Of a DNA stretch of 64,000 bases, positions 1 to 10,007 are shown one piece after another. Every line of letters begins with the position of its first letter. Within the stretch, counting starts at the first letter, position 1. The notes under the pieces are model-generated. The model ran no database searches. It saw only the letters and a list, made by a program, of their open reading frames with translations, and was not told the origin of the DNA. The position numbers and the translations under genes are program-made. This stretch comes from Hyphomicrobiaceae bacterium (GTDB taxonomy: Bacteria > Pseudomonadota > Alphaproteobacteria > Rhizobiales > Devosiaceae), in the NCBI GenBank assembly GCA_020638095.1, contig JACKJF010000004.1, positions 248,001 to 312,000 on the forward strand, given 5' to 3'.

Positions 1-103
1 CCGGATCGACTAGGCACATCGATCTTTCGCCGGCGCAGAACCGGTCCAAATCGTCTGGGTGTTGACAGAACCCGGCCCTTGGGTTTTTGAAGAGCAGCTT
101 TCG

Positions 104-128
104 GCCCGCCTTTGGCGGGCTTGGTTTT
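104..128 (+). terminator. Rho-independent terminator upstream of valS
   Basis: A 7-bp perfect GC stem (GCCCGCC at 104-110, GGCGGGC at 114-120) with a TTT loop is followed by TTGGTTTT. It ends 13 bases before the valS start, so it probably closes the gene that lies before this window. Only a few codons at most of that upstream gene could be present at the left edge. Confidence 0.55.
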
Positions 129-140
129 CCGGATGTTTCG

Positions 141-2960
141 ATGATCGACAAGACTTACCAGCCAGACAGCGTGGAAGCGCGGATTTACCGCGAGTGGGAC
201 GAGGCGGGCGCCTTCAAGGCCGGTGCCGGCGCCAGGCCGGGCGCTGAGAGCTTTTCGATTGTCATTCCGCCTCCCAACGTTACCGGCTCGCTTCATATCG
301 GGCACGCGCTCAACAACACGCTGCAGGACATAATGATCCGCTTCGAGCGCATGCGGGGCAAGGACGTGCTCTGGCAGCCCGGGCTCGACCATGCGGGCAT
401 TGCCACACAGATGATCGTCGAACGCCAGATGGCCGCGCGTCAGGAACCGTCGCGCCGGGAAATCGGCCGCGAGAAGTTTCTCGAAAAGGTCTGGGAATGG
501 AAGGCCGAGAGCGGCGGCATCATTCTCAATCAACTTCGTCGCCTCGGCGCGTCGTGCGACTGGTCGCGCGAGCGCTTCACCATGGACGAAGGCTTGAGCC
601 GGGCCGTGCTCAAGGTTTTTGTCGGCCTCTACGAAAAAGGCCTCATCTACCGCGCCAAGCGCCTCGTGAATTGGCACCCCGGCCTGCAGACAGCGATTTC
701 CGACCTCGAAGTCGAGAATATCGAGGTCGACGGCCACATGTGGCACTTCAAATATCCGCTCGAAGGCGGCGAGACCTATACCTATGTGGAAAGGGATGAA
801 GACGGAAATGTCGTCTTTTCCGAAGAGCGGAACTACATTTCCATCGCCACGACCCGCCCTGAAACCATGCTCGGCGACGGGGCGGTTGCCGTGCATCCGT
901 CCGACGAGCGCTATGCGCCGATCGTCGGCAAGCTCTGCGAAATTCCGGTCGGGCCGAAGGAACATCGACGCCTGATCCCGATCATCACCGACGAATATCC
1001 GGATCCCAATTTTGGTTCCGGCGCGGTCAAGATTACGGGCGCCCACGACTTCAACGACTATGAGGTCGCCAAGCGCGGCCACATCCCCATGTATTCGCTC
1101 ATGGATGTGTCCGGCCACATGCGCGACGACGGCGCGCCCTACGAGGTGCAGGCGCGTGTCGCCATGCGCATCGCCAATCGCGAGGAAGACTTCGACGAAA
1201 ACAAGATCGCCGCGATGAACATCGTTCCCGACGAATATCGCGGGCTCGACCGTTTTGAAGCGCGGAAGCGCATCGTCGCCGACATCGACGCCGAAGGCCT
1301 GATGATCATGGTCGAGGACAAGAAGATCATGCAGCCGCATGACGAAAAGTCCAAGGCCATCGTCATCGAACCGTTCCTGACCGACCAGTGGTTCGCCGAC
1401 GCGGAAACGCTCGCCAAGCCGGCGATCGCCTCTGTGCGCGAAGGCCGAACCAGGTTCGTGCCGGAAAGCTGGCAGAACACCTATTTCGCCTGGATGGAAA
1501 ACATCAAACCCTGGTGCATTTCCCGGCAACTGTGGTGGGGCCACCAGATCCCGGCCTGGTATGGCCCGGACGGCGAGGTCTTCGTCGCCCACGACGAGGC
1601 AGAAGCCCGCCAGAAAGCCGAAGCTCACTACGGAAAATCCGTCGATCTCGAACGTGATCCGGATGTGCTCGACACTTGGTTTTCCTCGGCGCTCTGGCCG
1701 TTCTCGACCCTGGGCTGGCCCGATGAAACCGACGAATTGAAGCGCTACTACCCAACCTCGGTTCTCGTGACCGGCTTCGACATCATCTTCTTCTGGGTCG
1801 CCCGCATGATGATGGCGGCACTTGAATTCATGCACGAGGAGCCGTTCCACACGGTCTACGTCCACGCCCTTGTCCGCGACGAGAAGGGCCAGAAGATGAG
1901 CAAGACCAAGGGCAACGTCATCGACCCGCTCAAGCTCATCGACGAATACGGGGCCGACGCCACGCGCTTCACATTGGCCGCGATGGCGGCGCAGGGGCGC
2001 GACATCAAGCTCGCCATGTCGCGGGTAGAAGGCTATCGCAACTTCGTCACCAAGCTTTGGAACGCCGCCCGTTTCCTCGAAATGAACGGCTGCACGCACG
2101 CGGCCGGGTTTGATCCCAGCGCGCTCGACCAACCGATCAACAAATGGATCGTGGGTTCGGTCGCGGCCGCCGTGTCCGCCGTCGAAAAGGGAATTGACGA
2201 GCATCGTTTCAACGATGCGGCCAACGCCGCCTACGATTTTGTCTGGGGCACGTTCTGCGACTGGTTCATCGAGCTCTCGAAGCCCGTACTTCAGGGTGAG
2301 GATGAGGCGGCGAAAGCTGAAACCCGCGCCGCGGCGGCTTTCGTGCTCGACCAGATTCTGAAACTCCTGCACCCGTTCATGCCGTTCGTGACCGAAGAGC
2401 TCTGGACCCAGACAAATTCGGCCAATGCCGACCGCTCGGCCGTGCTGATGCTCAGCCCCTGGCCCGAGCTTTCCGGCCTCCGCAATGAGGAAGCCGAAGC
2501 GGAAATCAACTGGCTGACGTCGGTGATCTCAGGCATTCGATCCGTCCGGTCCGAAGTCAACGTGCCGGCGGGCGCCAAGATTGCGCTGGTCGTGGTCGGT
2601 GCCGGTGACGCAACCCGCGCACTCGTTGAAAAGCACCGGTCCGCCATTGAGCGCCTGGCGCGCATCGAAACCATTGCATTTGCAGCCACAGTACCCTCGG
2701 CCTCCGCTCAGCTCATCATCGGCGAGGCGACCTATGCTCTGCCGCTTGAAGGCGTCATCGACATCGCGGCGGAAATGACCCGTCTGCGCCGGGACATCGA
2801 GAAGCTCGACAAGGACATCGTCCAGATCGACCGCAAGCTCTCGAACGAACAGTTCGTCGCCAAGGCGCCGCCTGAGATCGTCGAGGAACAGCGCGAAAAG
2901 CTTGAGGGTCTTGCCGCCCAGAAGTCGCGCGTCGAGGCTGCTCTCGGACGCCTCGCCTAG
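141..2960 (+). CDS. valS: Valine--tRNA ligase
   Basis: Class Ia aminoacyl-tRNA synthetase that charges tRNA-Val in the cytoplasm. The 939-residue protein has the HIGH signature (LHIGHAL, residues 51-57) after the typical PPPNVTG segment. The KMSKS-type loop reads KMSKTKGN near residue 585. An editing domain lies between them, and the C-terminal 65 residues are charged and helical (MTRLRRDIEKLDKDI), the coiled-coil arm that grips the tRNA in ValRS. The ATG at 141 is chosen because MIDKTYQPDSVEARIYREWD matches the usual family start. An in-frame ATG at 87 would add 18 residues running through the terminator just upstream. The length is normal for the family. Confidence 0.97.
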   Translation: MIDKTYQPDSVEARIYREWDEAGAFKAGAGARPGAESFSIVIPPPNVTGSLHIGHALNNTLQDIMIRFERMRGKDVLWQPGLDHAGIATQMIVERQMAARQEPSRREIGREKFLEKVWEWKAESGGIILNQLRRLGASCDWSRERFTMDEGLSRAVLKVFVGLYEKGLIYRAKRLVNWHPGLQTAISDLEVENIEVDGHMWHFKYPLEGGETYTYVERDEDGNVVFSEERNYISIATTRPETMLGDGAVAVHPSDERYAPIVGKLCEIPVGPKEHRRLIPIITDEYPDPNFGSGAVKITGAHDFNDYEVAKRGHIPMYSLMDVSGHMRDDGAPYEVQARVAMRIANREEDFDENKIAAMNIVPDEYRGLDRFEARKRIVADIDAEGLMIMVEDKKIMQPHDEKSKAIVIEPFLTDQWFADAETLAKPAIASVREGRTRFVPESWQNTYFAWMENIKPWCISRQLWWGHQIPAWYGPDGEVFVAHDEAEARQKAEAHYGKSVDLERDPDVLDTWFSSALWPFSTLGWPDETDELKRYYPTSVLVTGFDIIFFWVARMMMAALEFMHEEPFHTVYVHALVRDEKGQKMSKTKGNVIDPLKLIDEYGADATRFTLAAMAAQGRDIKLAMSRVEGYRNFVTKLWNAARFLEMNGCTHAAGFDPSALDQPINKWIVGSVAAAVSAVEKGIDEHRFNDAANAAYDFVWGTFCDWFIELSKPVLQGEDEAAKAETRAAAAFVLDQILKLLHPFMPFVTEELWTQTNSANADRSAVLMLSPWPELSGLRNEEAEAEINWLTSVISGIRSVRSEVNVPAGAKIALVVVGAGDATRALVEKHRSAIERLARIETIAFAATVPSASAQLIIGEATYALPLEGVIDIAAEMTRLRRDIEKLDKDIVQIDRKLSNEQFVAKAPPEIVEEQREKLEGLAAQKSRVEAALGRLA

Positions 2961-3217
2961 ATCCGGCGGCCGAAGCGTTGCCGAAGTGCAACACTCAAAA
3001 ATGGAATCGTTCGGCCGCCCGGCCGGGCGCGTTTGCCCGCTTGCGCGGACACAATCTGACCTAAAACCGTCGCGACAGTGGAGACGGGCGGAAGAAATGG
3101 CGGCGACCGGAATACGGATGCCGCAACCGTTTTTTCATGCCCCAGCTCCATCTTGTCCCGGCGCGACTCCGTCCGGCTGTCGCAGCCTCAACCCAAGATC
3201 GAGACAGGGGAACCACA

Positions 3218-4942
3218 ATGGACGTGAAGAACGTCGACAAATCCAAGCTTCCGTCGCGGCATGTGACCGTCGGACCGTCGCGCGCGCCGCACCGCTCCTA
3301 CTATTATGCCATGGGCCTGACCGCGGGTCAGATCCAGCAGCCGTTCGTGGGCGTCGCAACCTGCTGGAACGAAGCGGCTCCCTGTAACATTTCCCTGATG
3401 CGCCAGGCGCAGGCCGTGAAGAAGGGCGTCGCCGCCAATCACGGTACTCCGCGCGAATTCACCACCATCACAGTCACCGATGGCATCGCCATGGGCCACC
3501 AGGGCATGAAGTCATCGCTCGTCTCGCGCGACCTCATCGCCGATTCGGTTGAGCTGACCATGCGCGGCCACTGCTACGACGCGCTTGTCGGGCTTGCAGG
3601 CTGCGACAAGAGCCTTCCCGGCATGATGATGGCCATGTGCCGCCTCAATGTCCCGTCCGTCTTCATCTACGGCGGCTCGATACTGCCGGGCACGTACAAG
3701 GGCCACGACGTGACCGTCGTCGACGTTTTCGAAGGCGTTGGCCTTCACTCGGTCGGCAAGATGTCCGATGAGGACCTTGAAGAGCTCGAAATGGCGGCCT
3801 GTCCGTCTGCCGGCGCTTGCGGAGGGCAGTTCACCGCCAACACGATGGCGACCGTTTCCGAAGCCATTGGTCTCGCGCTGCCCTATTCCGCCGGTGCGCC
3901 CGCTCCCTACGAGATCCGCGACAGTTTCTGCATGACCGCCGGCGAGCAGGTCATGGAACTGATCAAGCTGAACCTTCGCCCGCGGGATATCGTCACCCGC
4001 AAGGCGCTCGAAAATGCCGCAACCGTTGTCGCCGCCTCTGGCGGTTCGACCAATGCCGGGCTTCACCTGCCGGCGATTGCCCACGAAGTCGGCATCGACT
4101 TCGACCTGTTCGACGTTGCCGAAATCTTCAAGCGCACGCCATACATCGCCGACCTGAAACCGGGTGGCCGCTACGTTGCCAAGGACATGTTCGAGGCGGG
4201 TGGCATTCCGATGCTGATGAAGACCCTGCTCGAAGAGGGCTATCTGCACGGCGACTGCCTGACCGTGACCGGCAGGACGATTGCCGAGAACCTTGCCGGG
4301 GTGAAATGGAACGACAAGCAGGACGTCGTGGTCAGGGCCTCAACGCCAATTTCGCCGACCGGCGGCGTTGTGGGCCTTCGCGGCAACCTCGCACCCGATG
4401 GGGCGATCGTGAAAGTTGCGGGCCTCAAGCGTCTGGAATTCACCGGCCCGGCACGTTGCTTCGACAATGAGGAAGAGTGTTTCGAGGCCGTCACCAACCG
4501 CGCTTACAAGGAAGGCGACGTTCTCGTCATCCGCTACGAAGGCCCCAAGGGCGGCCCCGGCATGCGTGAAATGCTCTCGACCACCGCTGCTCTTTACGGG
4601 CAGGGGGTCGGTGACAAGGTTGCCCTCATCACCGATGGCCGTTTCTCCGGCGGCACACGCGGCTTCTGCATCGGCCACGTCGGCCCCGAAGCTGCAGAAG
4701 GCGGCCCGATCGGACTTCTGAAGGATGGAGACATGATCACCATCAACGCCGTTACCGGCGAGCTCAGCGTCGATCTCAGCGACGAGGAACTGGCACGCCG
4801 TCGCGCCGAATGGCAGCCACGCGAGAGCGATTTCGGCTCAGGCGCCATCTGGAAGTATGCCCAGCTAGTTGGTTCCGCCCGCTATGGCGCGTTAACCCAT
4901 CCGGGTGCCAAGGGCGAAAAGGAGTGCTATGCGGACATTTAA
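3218..4942 (+). CDS. ilvD: Dihydroxy-acid dehydratase
   Basis: Catalyses the third step of isoleucine and valine synthesis, dehydrating 2,3-dihydroxy-3-methylvalerate and 2,3-dihydroxyisovalerate. The 574-residue protein belongs to the IlvD/Edd family. The Fe-S ligand cysteines are visible as C56 (AAPCN), C129 ([10 protein letters not shown]) and C201 ([13 protein letters not shown]). The C-terminal active-site segment [10 protein letters not shown] followed by [10 protein letters not shown] is intact. Start ATG 3218 follows a purine-rich GAGACAGGGGAA. The 3' end overlaps the next gene by 14 bases, so the two are probably co-transcribed. The related sugar-acid dehydratase Edd is unlikely given the length and motif set, though IlvD-like sugar dehydratases cannot be wholly excluded. 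Confidence 0.95.
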   Translation: MDVKNVDKSKLPSRHVTVGPSRAPHRSYYYAMGLTAGQIQQPFVGVATCWNEAAPCNISLMRQAQAVKKGVAANHGTPREFTTITVTDGIAMGHQGMKSSLVSRDLIADSVELTMRGHCYDALVGLAGCDKSLPGMMMAMCRLNVPSVFIYGGSILPGTYKGHDVTVVDVFEGVGLHSVGKMSDEDLEELEMAACPSAGACGGQFTANTMATVSEAIGLALPYSAGAPAPYEIRDSFCMTAGEQVMELIKLNLRPRDIVTRKALENAATVVAASGGSTNAGLHLPAIAHEVGIDFDLFDVAEIFKRTPYIADLKPGGRYVAKDMFEAGGIPMLMKTLLEEGYLHGDCLTVTGRTIAENLAGVKWNDKQDVVVRASTPISPTGGVVGLRGNLAPDGAIVKVAGLKRLEFTGPARCFDNEEECFEAVTNRAYKEGDVLVIRYEGPKGGPGMREMLSTTAALYGQGVGDKVALITDGRFSGGTRGFCIGHVGPEAAEGGPIGLLKDGDMITINAVTGELSVDLSDEELARRRAEWQPRESDFGSGAIWKYAQLVGSARYGALTHPGAKGEKECYADI

Positions 4943-5732
4943 GTCCATGGCCTTTGTGAGTGTGGTTCTGGCCGCGACCGTTGTGGCCAGTTCCAGCCAT
5001 GCCCAGTCGGCGGCGGACGCGGTCAACGCGCTGGCCGCAGGCGGGCAGGACGCGTTCCTTGGTGCCGAAGGCGGCATTTCGAGCGCAGACATGCTGAGCG
5101 TGCTGGAGGAAGCCGCTTCAGCCGGCGATCCTCTCGCCATGTGGCGGCTTGGGGTCATGTACGAAAGCGGCACCGGCGTCGAGCAGGACCGGGTGAAAGC
5201 ATTCGGCTATTTCTCCCAGATCGCCGACCAGAACGCCGACGCCGCGCCAAAGTCGATCGAGGCCGATATCGTCGCCCAGTCGTTCGTCAAGATGGGCGAC
5301 TATTATCGCGTCGGTCTGCCCGGCGCTGGAATTCCCGCTGACGCAGAGGAGTCGCGGGCGCTTCTGTTCCACGCCGCTTCCTATTTCGGCGACCCCGAAG
5401 CGCAGTACAAACTCGGTCTCGCCTATCTCGACGAGAACAATCCCGGCAGCGCTCTTCAGGGTGCGCGCTGGCTATCCCTCGCGGCCCACAAGGGCCATGT
5501 CGGGGCCATGGCGGTTCTGGGCGATTTGCTGTTCAACGGCGACCGCATCGAAAAGCAGCCGGTAGAAGGGCTCATGTGGCTCAACCTCGCGCATCAGCGC
5601 ACCCGTGGCAGCGACGACGAGACCTGGGTTGCCGAATTGCTCAACCGGGATTCGTCGATTGCGACCCCCGATCAGCGCCGCAAGGCGCTCGACGCCGCCA
5701 ACGCGGTCGGCGGTCAAATCGCGTCCAACTGA
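4929..5732 (+). CDS. exoR: ExoR-like periplasmic Sel1-repeat protein
   Basis: A 267-residue secreted protein. A signal peptide ends near SSSHAQ (residue 26) and is followed by Sel1-type tetratricopeptide-like repeats ([46 protein letters not shown]). In rhizobia and Agrobacterium, ExoR is a periplasmic Sel1 protein of nearly the same length that restrains the ExoS/ChvI two-component system and so controls exopolysaccharide and motility. The size, signal peptide and repeat arrangement, and the neighbouring xthA, fit that identity, but sequence divergence is visible. The start ATG 4929 has AAAAGGAG just upstream and lies inside the end of ilvD. A generic Sel1 protein is the alternative. Confidence 0.68.
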   Translation: MRTFKSMAFVSVVLAATVVASSSHAQSAADAVNALAAGGQDAFLGAEGGISSADMLSVLEEAASAGDPLAMWRLGVMYESGTGVEQDRVKAFGYFSQIADQNADAAPKSIEADIVAQSFVKMGDYYRVGLPGAGIPADAEESRALLFHAASYFGDPEAQYKLGLAYLDENNPGSALQGARWLSLAAHKGHVGAMAVLGDLLFNGDRIEKQPVEGLMWLNLAHQRTRGSDDETWVAELLNRDSSIATPDQRRKALDAANAVGGQIASN

Positions 5733-5737
5733 ATGTT

Positions 5738-6517
5738 CTAAAAGCTGAACTGGCCCTCGACCGCCACATGGTCCGAGGGCTTGTCCCAGCCGCGCAGGTC
5801 GCGGTGAACTCTCACGCCGTCCAGCCGGTCCGCCGCTTCCGGCGAGAGCATGAGGTGATCGATGCGGATGCCCGCATCGCGCCGCCACGCGCCTGACTGA
5901 AAATCCCAGAATGTATAGGCCGGCGCGTCGGTGGTGGCCCGCAGGGCGTCGGTCATGCCAAGATTTTGCAGGGTCCGGAACTTTTCAAGGCTTTCAGGCC
6001 GGAACAGCGCATCACCCCACCAGACATTCGGATCATGGCAATCATGGCCGGTCGGAATGAGATTGAAGTCGCCCATCAGCACGAACGGAATCTCTTCGGC
6101 CAGCCGGTCTTCGACAAACGCGTTCAGCCGGTCCATCCATTTGAGCTTGTAGGGGAATTTCTCGGATTCTACCGGGTTGCCGTTGGGCAGGTAGATGCAG
6201 CAGACGCGAAAACTTCCCGACTCGCTGGAAAACGTTCCCTCGATCAGCCGCGCCTGTTCGTCTGCCGAGTCGCCGGGCAGCCCCCGCACGACCTCGTCGA
6301 ACGGCAGCTTCGAGAGCAGGGCGACTCCGTTGAAGCTTTTCTGGCCGTGCGTCTCGACATTGTAGCCAAGACCCTCGAACACTTCGCGCGGGAAGTTTTC
6401 GTCGAGCGACTTGATTTCCTGCAGGCCGACAATGTCCGGCTGTTCCTGTTCCAGCCAGGCTTTCACGACATCGAGCCGCGCCTTGATGCCGTTGATGTTC
6501 CAGGTCGCGATTCGCAC
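5738..6517 (-). CDS. xthA: Exodeoxyribonuclease III (AP endonuclease)
   Basis: Mg-dependent 3'-5' exonuclease and apurinic/apyrimidinic endonuclease of base-excision repair. The 259-residue protein starts with MRIATWNINGIKARL and shows GLQEIKS (metal-binding Glu), CIYLPNG, LMGDFNLIP (catalytic Asp and Asn), RIDHLML and SDHVAV (final Asp-His), the complete catalytic set of the Xth family. It sits 12 bases downstream of erpA on the same strand, so both are probably one transcript. It is convergent with the exoR-like gene, with only 5 bases between the stop codons. Confidence 0.95.
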   Translation of the reverse strand: MRIATWNINGIKARLDVVKAWLEQEQPDIVGLQEIKSLDENFPREVFEGLGYNVETHGQKSFNGVALLSKLPFDEVVRGLPGDSADEQARLIEGTFSSESGSFRVCCIYLPNGNPVESEKFPYKLKWMDRLNAFVEDRLAEEIPFVLMGDFNLIPTGHDCHDPNVWWGDALFRPESLEKFRTLQNLGMTDALRATTDAPAYTFWDFQSGAWRRDAGIRIDHLMLSPEAADRLDGVRVHRDLRGWDKPSDHVAVEGQFSF

Positions 6518-6529
6518 AGCAGGGCAGGC

Positions 6530-6880
6530 CTAGACCGAGAAACTCGTGCCGCAGCCGCAGCTTGCGACCGCATTCGGATTCTTGATCTGAAAGGATTGTC
6601 CCATCAGATTGTCGATGAAGTCGATTTCCGATCCACCCATGAACTCGAGGCTCATCGAATCGATCGCGACCTTCGCTCCGGGGCTTTGGAGCACCAGATC
6701 GTCGTCTGAAGCGTCGTCCGGTACGAGGTTGTATTCGTACTGAAAGCCCGAGCAGCCGCCGCCCGCCACCGAAATGCGAAGAATCGTACCTTCAGGCTCA
6801 TGCGACAGGATCGCGGCAACCCGCTTGGCAGCGCTGGGGGTCATAATCACCCCTTTTTCGAGCGTATCGGCGTCAGACAC
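6530..6880 (-). CDS. erpA: Iron-sulfur cluster insertion protein ErpA (A-type carrier)
   Basis: A-type carrier that delivers Fe-S clusters to apo-enzymes. The 116-residue protein keeps the three conserved cysteines: C43 in GGGCSGFQY, and C108 and C110 in SCGCGTSF. The start shown is GTG at 6880. An internal ATG (residue 13, MTPSAAKRV) would give a length closer to many homologues, so the start is uncertain. It is divergent from the dNTPase gene and leads the erpA-xthA pair. ErpA and IscA are hard to separate by eye. The single-copy context in this order, next to dgt, favours ErpA. Confidence 0.9.
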   Translation of the reverse strand: MSDADTLEKGVIMTPSAAKRVAAILSHEPEGTILRISVAGGGCSGFQYEYNLVPDDASDDDLVLQSPGAKVAIDSMSLEFMGGSEIDFIDNLMGQSFQIKNPNAVASCGCGTSFSV

Positions 6881-6970
6881 TTTGGCTCACCCTGATCTTG
6901 GGTTATTCGTGATGGGCCAAAGATAGTGACCCACCGCCGGTTTGCAAAGCCCATCCGTGAGAACAAGTCC

Positions 6971-8122
6971 GTGACCGCGCCCTATGCCTCAAAGCCCGAG
7001 CAGAGCCGGGGCAGGTTGTTCCCGACATCTGAAAGCCCGACACGCTCGGAATTCCAGCGCGACCGCGACCGCATCATCCATTCGACCGCTTTTCGACGGT
7101 TGCAGCACAAGACCCAGGTGTTCCTCCATCACGAGGGTCAGCACTTCCGCACAAGGCTGACCCATACGCTGGAAGTCTCCCAGATTGCCCGGTCGATCGC
7201 CCGTGCCCTTGACCTCAACGAGGATCTCGCGGAGGCAGTTGCGCTTGCCCATGATCTCGGTCATCCGCCTTTCGGGCACGCTGGCGAGCGGGCGCTCGAC
7301 CGTGCCATGTCCGATTTCGGCGGGTTCGATCACAACGTTCAGGCGCTCCGTACCGTCGTGCTTCTGGAAAACCGCTATGCGGAGCATGACGGCCTGAATC
7401 TGACCTGGGAAACGCTTGACGGCATCTTCAAGCACAATGGCCCGGTCGGCCCCAAAGCTTTAGCATTGCTCGATTTCTTGCCAGCGGGACAGACCATCGC
7501 CAACAAAGGTTTTTCCTCGCTTGAGGCTCAGGCGGCGGCCATCGCCGACGACATCGCCTACAATTCGCATGACATTGACGACGCGGTTCGCGCTGGCATT
7601 CTCGACCTTCGTCAACTCGTGGACGTGCCGCTGGTCGGCCCGATTGTTGGTGAGGTGCTCGCGCGCTACCCGGGCGTCGAACTGGCGCGCCAGACGCATG
7701 AAACGCAGCGTCGCCTGATCACCCGCACGATCGAAGGGGTCATTGCAACCGCAAGGACCAACATCGCCGAAACCAATCCGGCCAGCGCCGACGCGGTGCG
7801 CGACCTCGATAGGCCCCTGATTACGTTCCCGGAAAAAATGGCGGTCGACGAAAAGGCCATCAAGCAGTTCCTTTTTGCCAACGTCTATCGCGATCCGGGC
7901 GTCATGCGGGCCGTCAACCGGTCTGAAGAAGTCATCGAAAGGCTCTTCGATCACTACATGCGATCAGGCGACCTGCCACCCAAATGGGCGGCGCGCCTGG
8001 CTGGGGCGGCCAGCGAAACCCAACGCGCCCGCCACGTCTGCGATTTCATCGCCGGAATGACCGACCCCTATGCCCTCGACGAACACAAGCGGCTGTTTGA
8101 CGAAATTGTCGAATTCCGCTAG
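6971..8122 (+). CDS. Deoxyguanosinetriphosphate triphosphohydrolase-like protein
   Basis: HD-domain dNTP triphosphohydrolase of the Dgt-like family that trims dNTP pools, releasing nucleoside and triphosphate. The metal-binding HD motifs are visible as RLTHTLEV and VALAHDLGHPPFGHAGE, with further His/Asp at YNSHDIDDAV. The N-terminal FQRDRDRIIHSTAFRRL is a family hallmark. GTG 6971 is preferred because APYASKPEQSRGRL then begins the protein as in homologues and leaves about 90 bases for the divergent promoters. An earlier GTG at 6926 is open and would add 15 residues. A short gap separates it from argS downstream. Confidence 0.9.
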   Translation: MTAPYASKPEQSRGRLFPTSESPTRSEFQRDRDRIIHSTAFRRLQHKTQVFLHHEGQHFRTRLTHTLEVSQIARSIARALDLNEDLAEAVALAHDLGHPPFGHAGERALDRAMSDFGGFDHNVQALRTVVLLENRYAEHDGLNLTWETLDGIFKHNGPVGPKALALLDFLPAGQTIANKGFSSLEAQAAAIADDIAYNSHDIDDAVRAGILDLRQLVDVPLVGPIVGEVLARYPGVELARQTHETQRRLITRTIEGVIATARTNIAETNPASADAVRDLDRPLITFPEKMAVDEKAIKQFLFANVYRDPGVMRAVNRSEEVIERLFDHYMRSGDLPPKWAARLAGAASETQRARHVCDFIAGMTDPYALDEHKRLFDEIVEFR

Positions 8123-8173
8123 GGCGGCGGCCTGAAAAGCGGTCCTGCGCCGCCTAGTTATCCGGTAGTCTTC

Positions 8174-9928
8174 ATGAACCTGTTTGACATTTTCGCCGAG
8201 CGTGTTTCGCGCGCCATGCTCAGCCTCTATCCCGATGTCGAGGGGCTCGCCGACCTCGTGGCGAAGGCGAGCATGGAGCCGCCGCGCGACCCGGCGCATG
8301 GCGATCTTTCGTCCAACGCCGCGATGGTCGCCGCCAAGGTGATCGGCACAAGCCCGCGCGATGTCGCCGCAAGGCTCGCGGACCACTTTCGCAACGATCC
8401 GGATGTCACTTCAGTCGAAGTCGCTGGTCCCGGGTTTCTCAATTTCCGGCTCGCCGGAACGCTATGGCATTCAACACTGAGATCTGTGCTGACGTCACCC
8501 GAAACCTACGGAAAACCGGACCTTGGCCATGGTGCCAAGGTCAACGTCGAGTACGTTTCCGCCAATCCGACCGGCCCCATGCATGTCGGTCACACGCGCG
8601 GTGCGGTCTTCGGCGATGCGCTGGCCGCTTTGCTCGAGTTTTGCGGCTATGTCGTCACGCGCGAATATTACATCAACGACGCCGGTGCGCAGATCGGCAC
8701 GCTCGCCCGTTCGGCATTGTTGCGCTATCGCGAGGCGCTCGGCGAAGATATCGGCACAATCCCCGCAGGCCTTTATCCCGGCGACTACCTCGTCCCGGTC
8801 GGAAAGGCGCTTGCAGCGCAATTCGGCAATCAGCTTAAAAGCATGCCGGAATCCGAGGCCATCGAGACAATCAAGCCGATCGTGCTTGAAGCCATGATGG
8901 ATCTCATTCGCTCGGACCTCAAAGAACTCGGGGTTGTGCACGAGACCTTCTTTTCCGAACAGCAGCTGCACGGCGAAAATGGCAAGATCGCCGAAACCCT
9001 GAACTGGTTGCGGGAGGAGGGGCTCGTCTACCAGGGCAAGCTTGAGCCACCCAAGGGCAAGGCGCCCGAGGACTGGGAAGATCGCGAACAGACCCTGTTT
9101 CGCGCGACCCAATTTGGTGACGACACCGACCGGCCGCTGGTTAAATCCGATGGCACCTACGCCTATTTTGCCGCTGACATCGCCTATCATCGCGACAAGT
9201 ATCTGCGCGGCTTCAACGATCAGATCATTGTTCTGGGCGCCGATCATGCCGGCTACGTCAAACGCCTGCAGGCGGCGGTGAAAGCAATTTCCCACGGCGA
9301 AGCAGAGATTGACGTCAAGATCTGCCAACTTGTGCGGCTGATGCGCGATGGCCAACCGGTCAAGATGTCGAAGCGGTCAGGCGAACTGGTGACTCTCGCC
9401 GACGTCGTTGAAGAAGTGGGGCGCGACGCAACGCGTTTCCTGCTGCTCATGCGTCGCAACGATGCCGCCATGGATTTCGATTTCGCTCGCGTCGTCGAAC
9501 AGACCCGCGACAACCCGGTCTTTTACGTTCAGTACGCCCATGCCCGGGCCTGCTCGGTGCTACGCAACGCGGCGAACGACCTGCCGAACCTCGATTTTTC
9601 AGATGCGGCTTTGGCCGTTTCGGATCTGTCGCTTTTGTCGACCCCCGATGATCTTGAGGTCATCAAGGCGATCGCCGAATGGCCGCGCCAGGTTGTGCTC
9701 GCCGCCCGTGCGCACGAACCGCACCGGATCGCCAACCATCTTCACGATCTTGCCGGCAAGTTCCATGCCTTCTGGAGCAAGGGGAACCAGGACGCCCAAT
9801 TACGCTTTGTTAACCACGCCGACAACAAACTGACCCTGGCACGAGTCGCAATGGCGGCCGCCATGCGCAATGTGCTGGGCTCCGGACTGAGCCTGTTGGG
9901 TGTCTCCGCCCCGGAACACCTAACATAA
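8174..9928 (+). CDS. argS: Arginine--tRNA ligase
   Basis: Class Ia synthetase that charges tRNA-Arg. The 584-residue protein has the ArgRS N-terminal additional domain (residues 1-110), the HIGH-type signature as HVGH in NPTGPMHVGHTRG, and KMSKRSGELVTL. It ends with a helical anticodon-binding domain (AEWPRQVVLAARAHEPHRIA). The start ATG 8174 matches the family pattern MNLFDIFAERV. It is the first gene of a long plus-strand run that continues through scpAB and tatABC. Confidence 0.97.
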   Translation: MNLFDIFAERVSRAMLSLYPDVEGLADLVAKASMEPPRDPAHGDLSSNAAMVAAKVIGTSPRDVAARLADHFRNDPDVTSVEVAGPGFLNFRLAGTLWHSTLRSVLTSPETYGKPDLGHGAKVNVEYVSANPTGPMHVGHTRGAVFGDALAALLEFCGYVVTREYYINDAGAQIGTLARSALLRYREALGEDIGTIPAGLYPGDYLVPVGKALAAQFGNQLKSMPESEAIETIKPIVLEAMMDLIRSDLKELGVVHETFFSEQQLHGENGKIAETLNWLREEGLVYQGKLEPPKGKAPEDWEDREQTLFRATQFGDDTDRPLVKSDGTYAYFAADIAYHRDKYLRGFNDQIIVLGADHAGYVKRLQAAVKAISHGEAEIDVKICQLVRLMRDGQPVKMSKRSGELVTLADVVEEVGRDATRFLLLMRRNDAAMDFDFARVVEQTRDNPVFYVQYAHARACSVLRNAANDLPNLDFSDAALAVSDLSLLSTPDDLEVIKAIAEWPRQVVLAARAHEPHRIANHLHDLAGKFHAFWSKGNQDAQLRFVNHADNKLTLARVAMAAAMRNVLGSGLSLLGVSAPEHLT

Positions 9929-10007
9929 TTAGGGCACATTGGCGTGCTTGTTGGGCTTAACCGAATGGCGGTTTTGACAGTCCGGAAAAAGTGAGGAATT
10001 CTGGGGT

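Noticed and set aside
1-13. The 3' end of an upstream gene (codons ending in TAG at 11-13)
   Set aside because: Only three codons could be present, so no gene can be supported.
3017-3028. A 12-bp GC palindrome after valS as a terminator
   Set aside because: It has no loop and no T-run follows, so it does not look like a rho-independent terminator.
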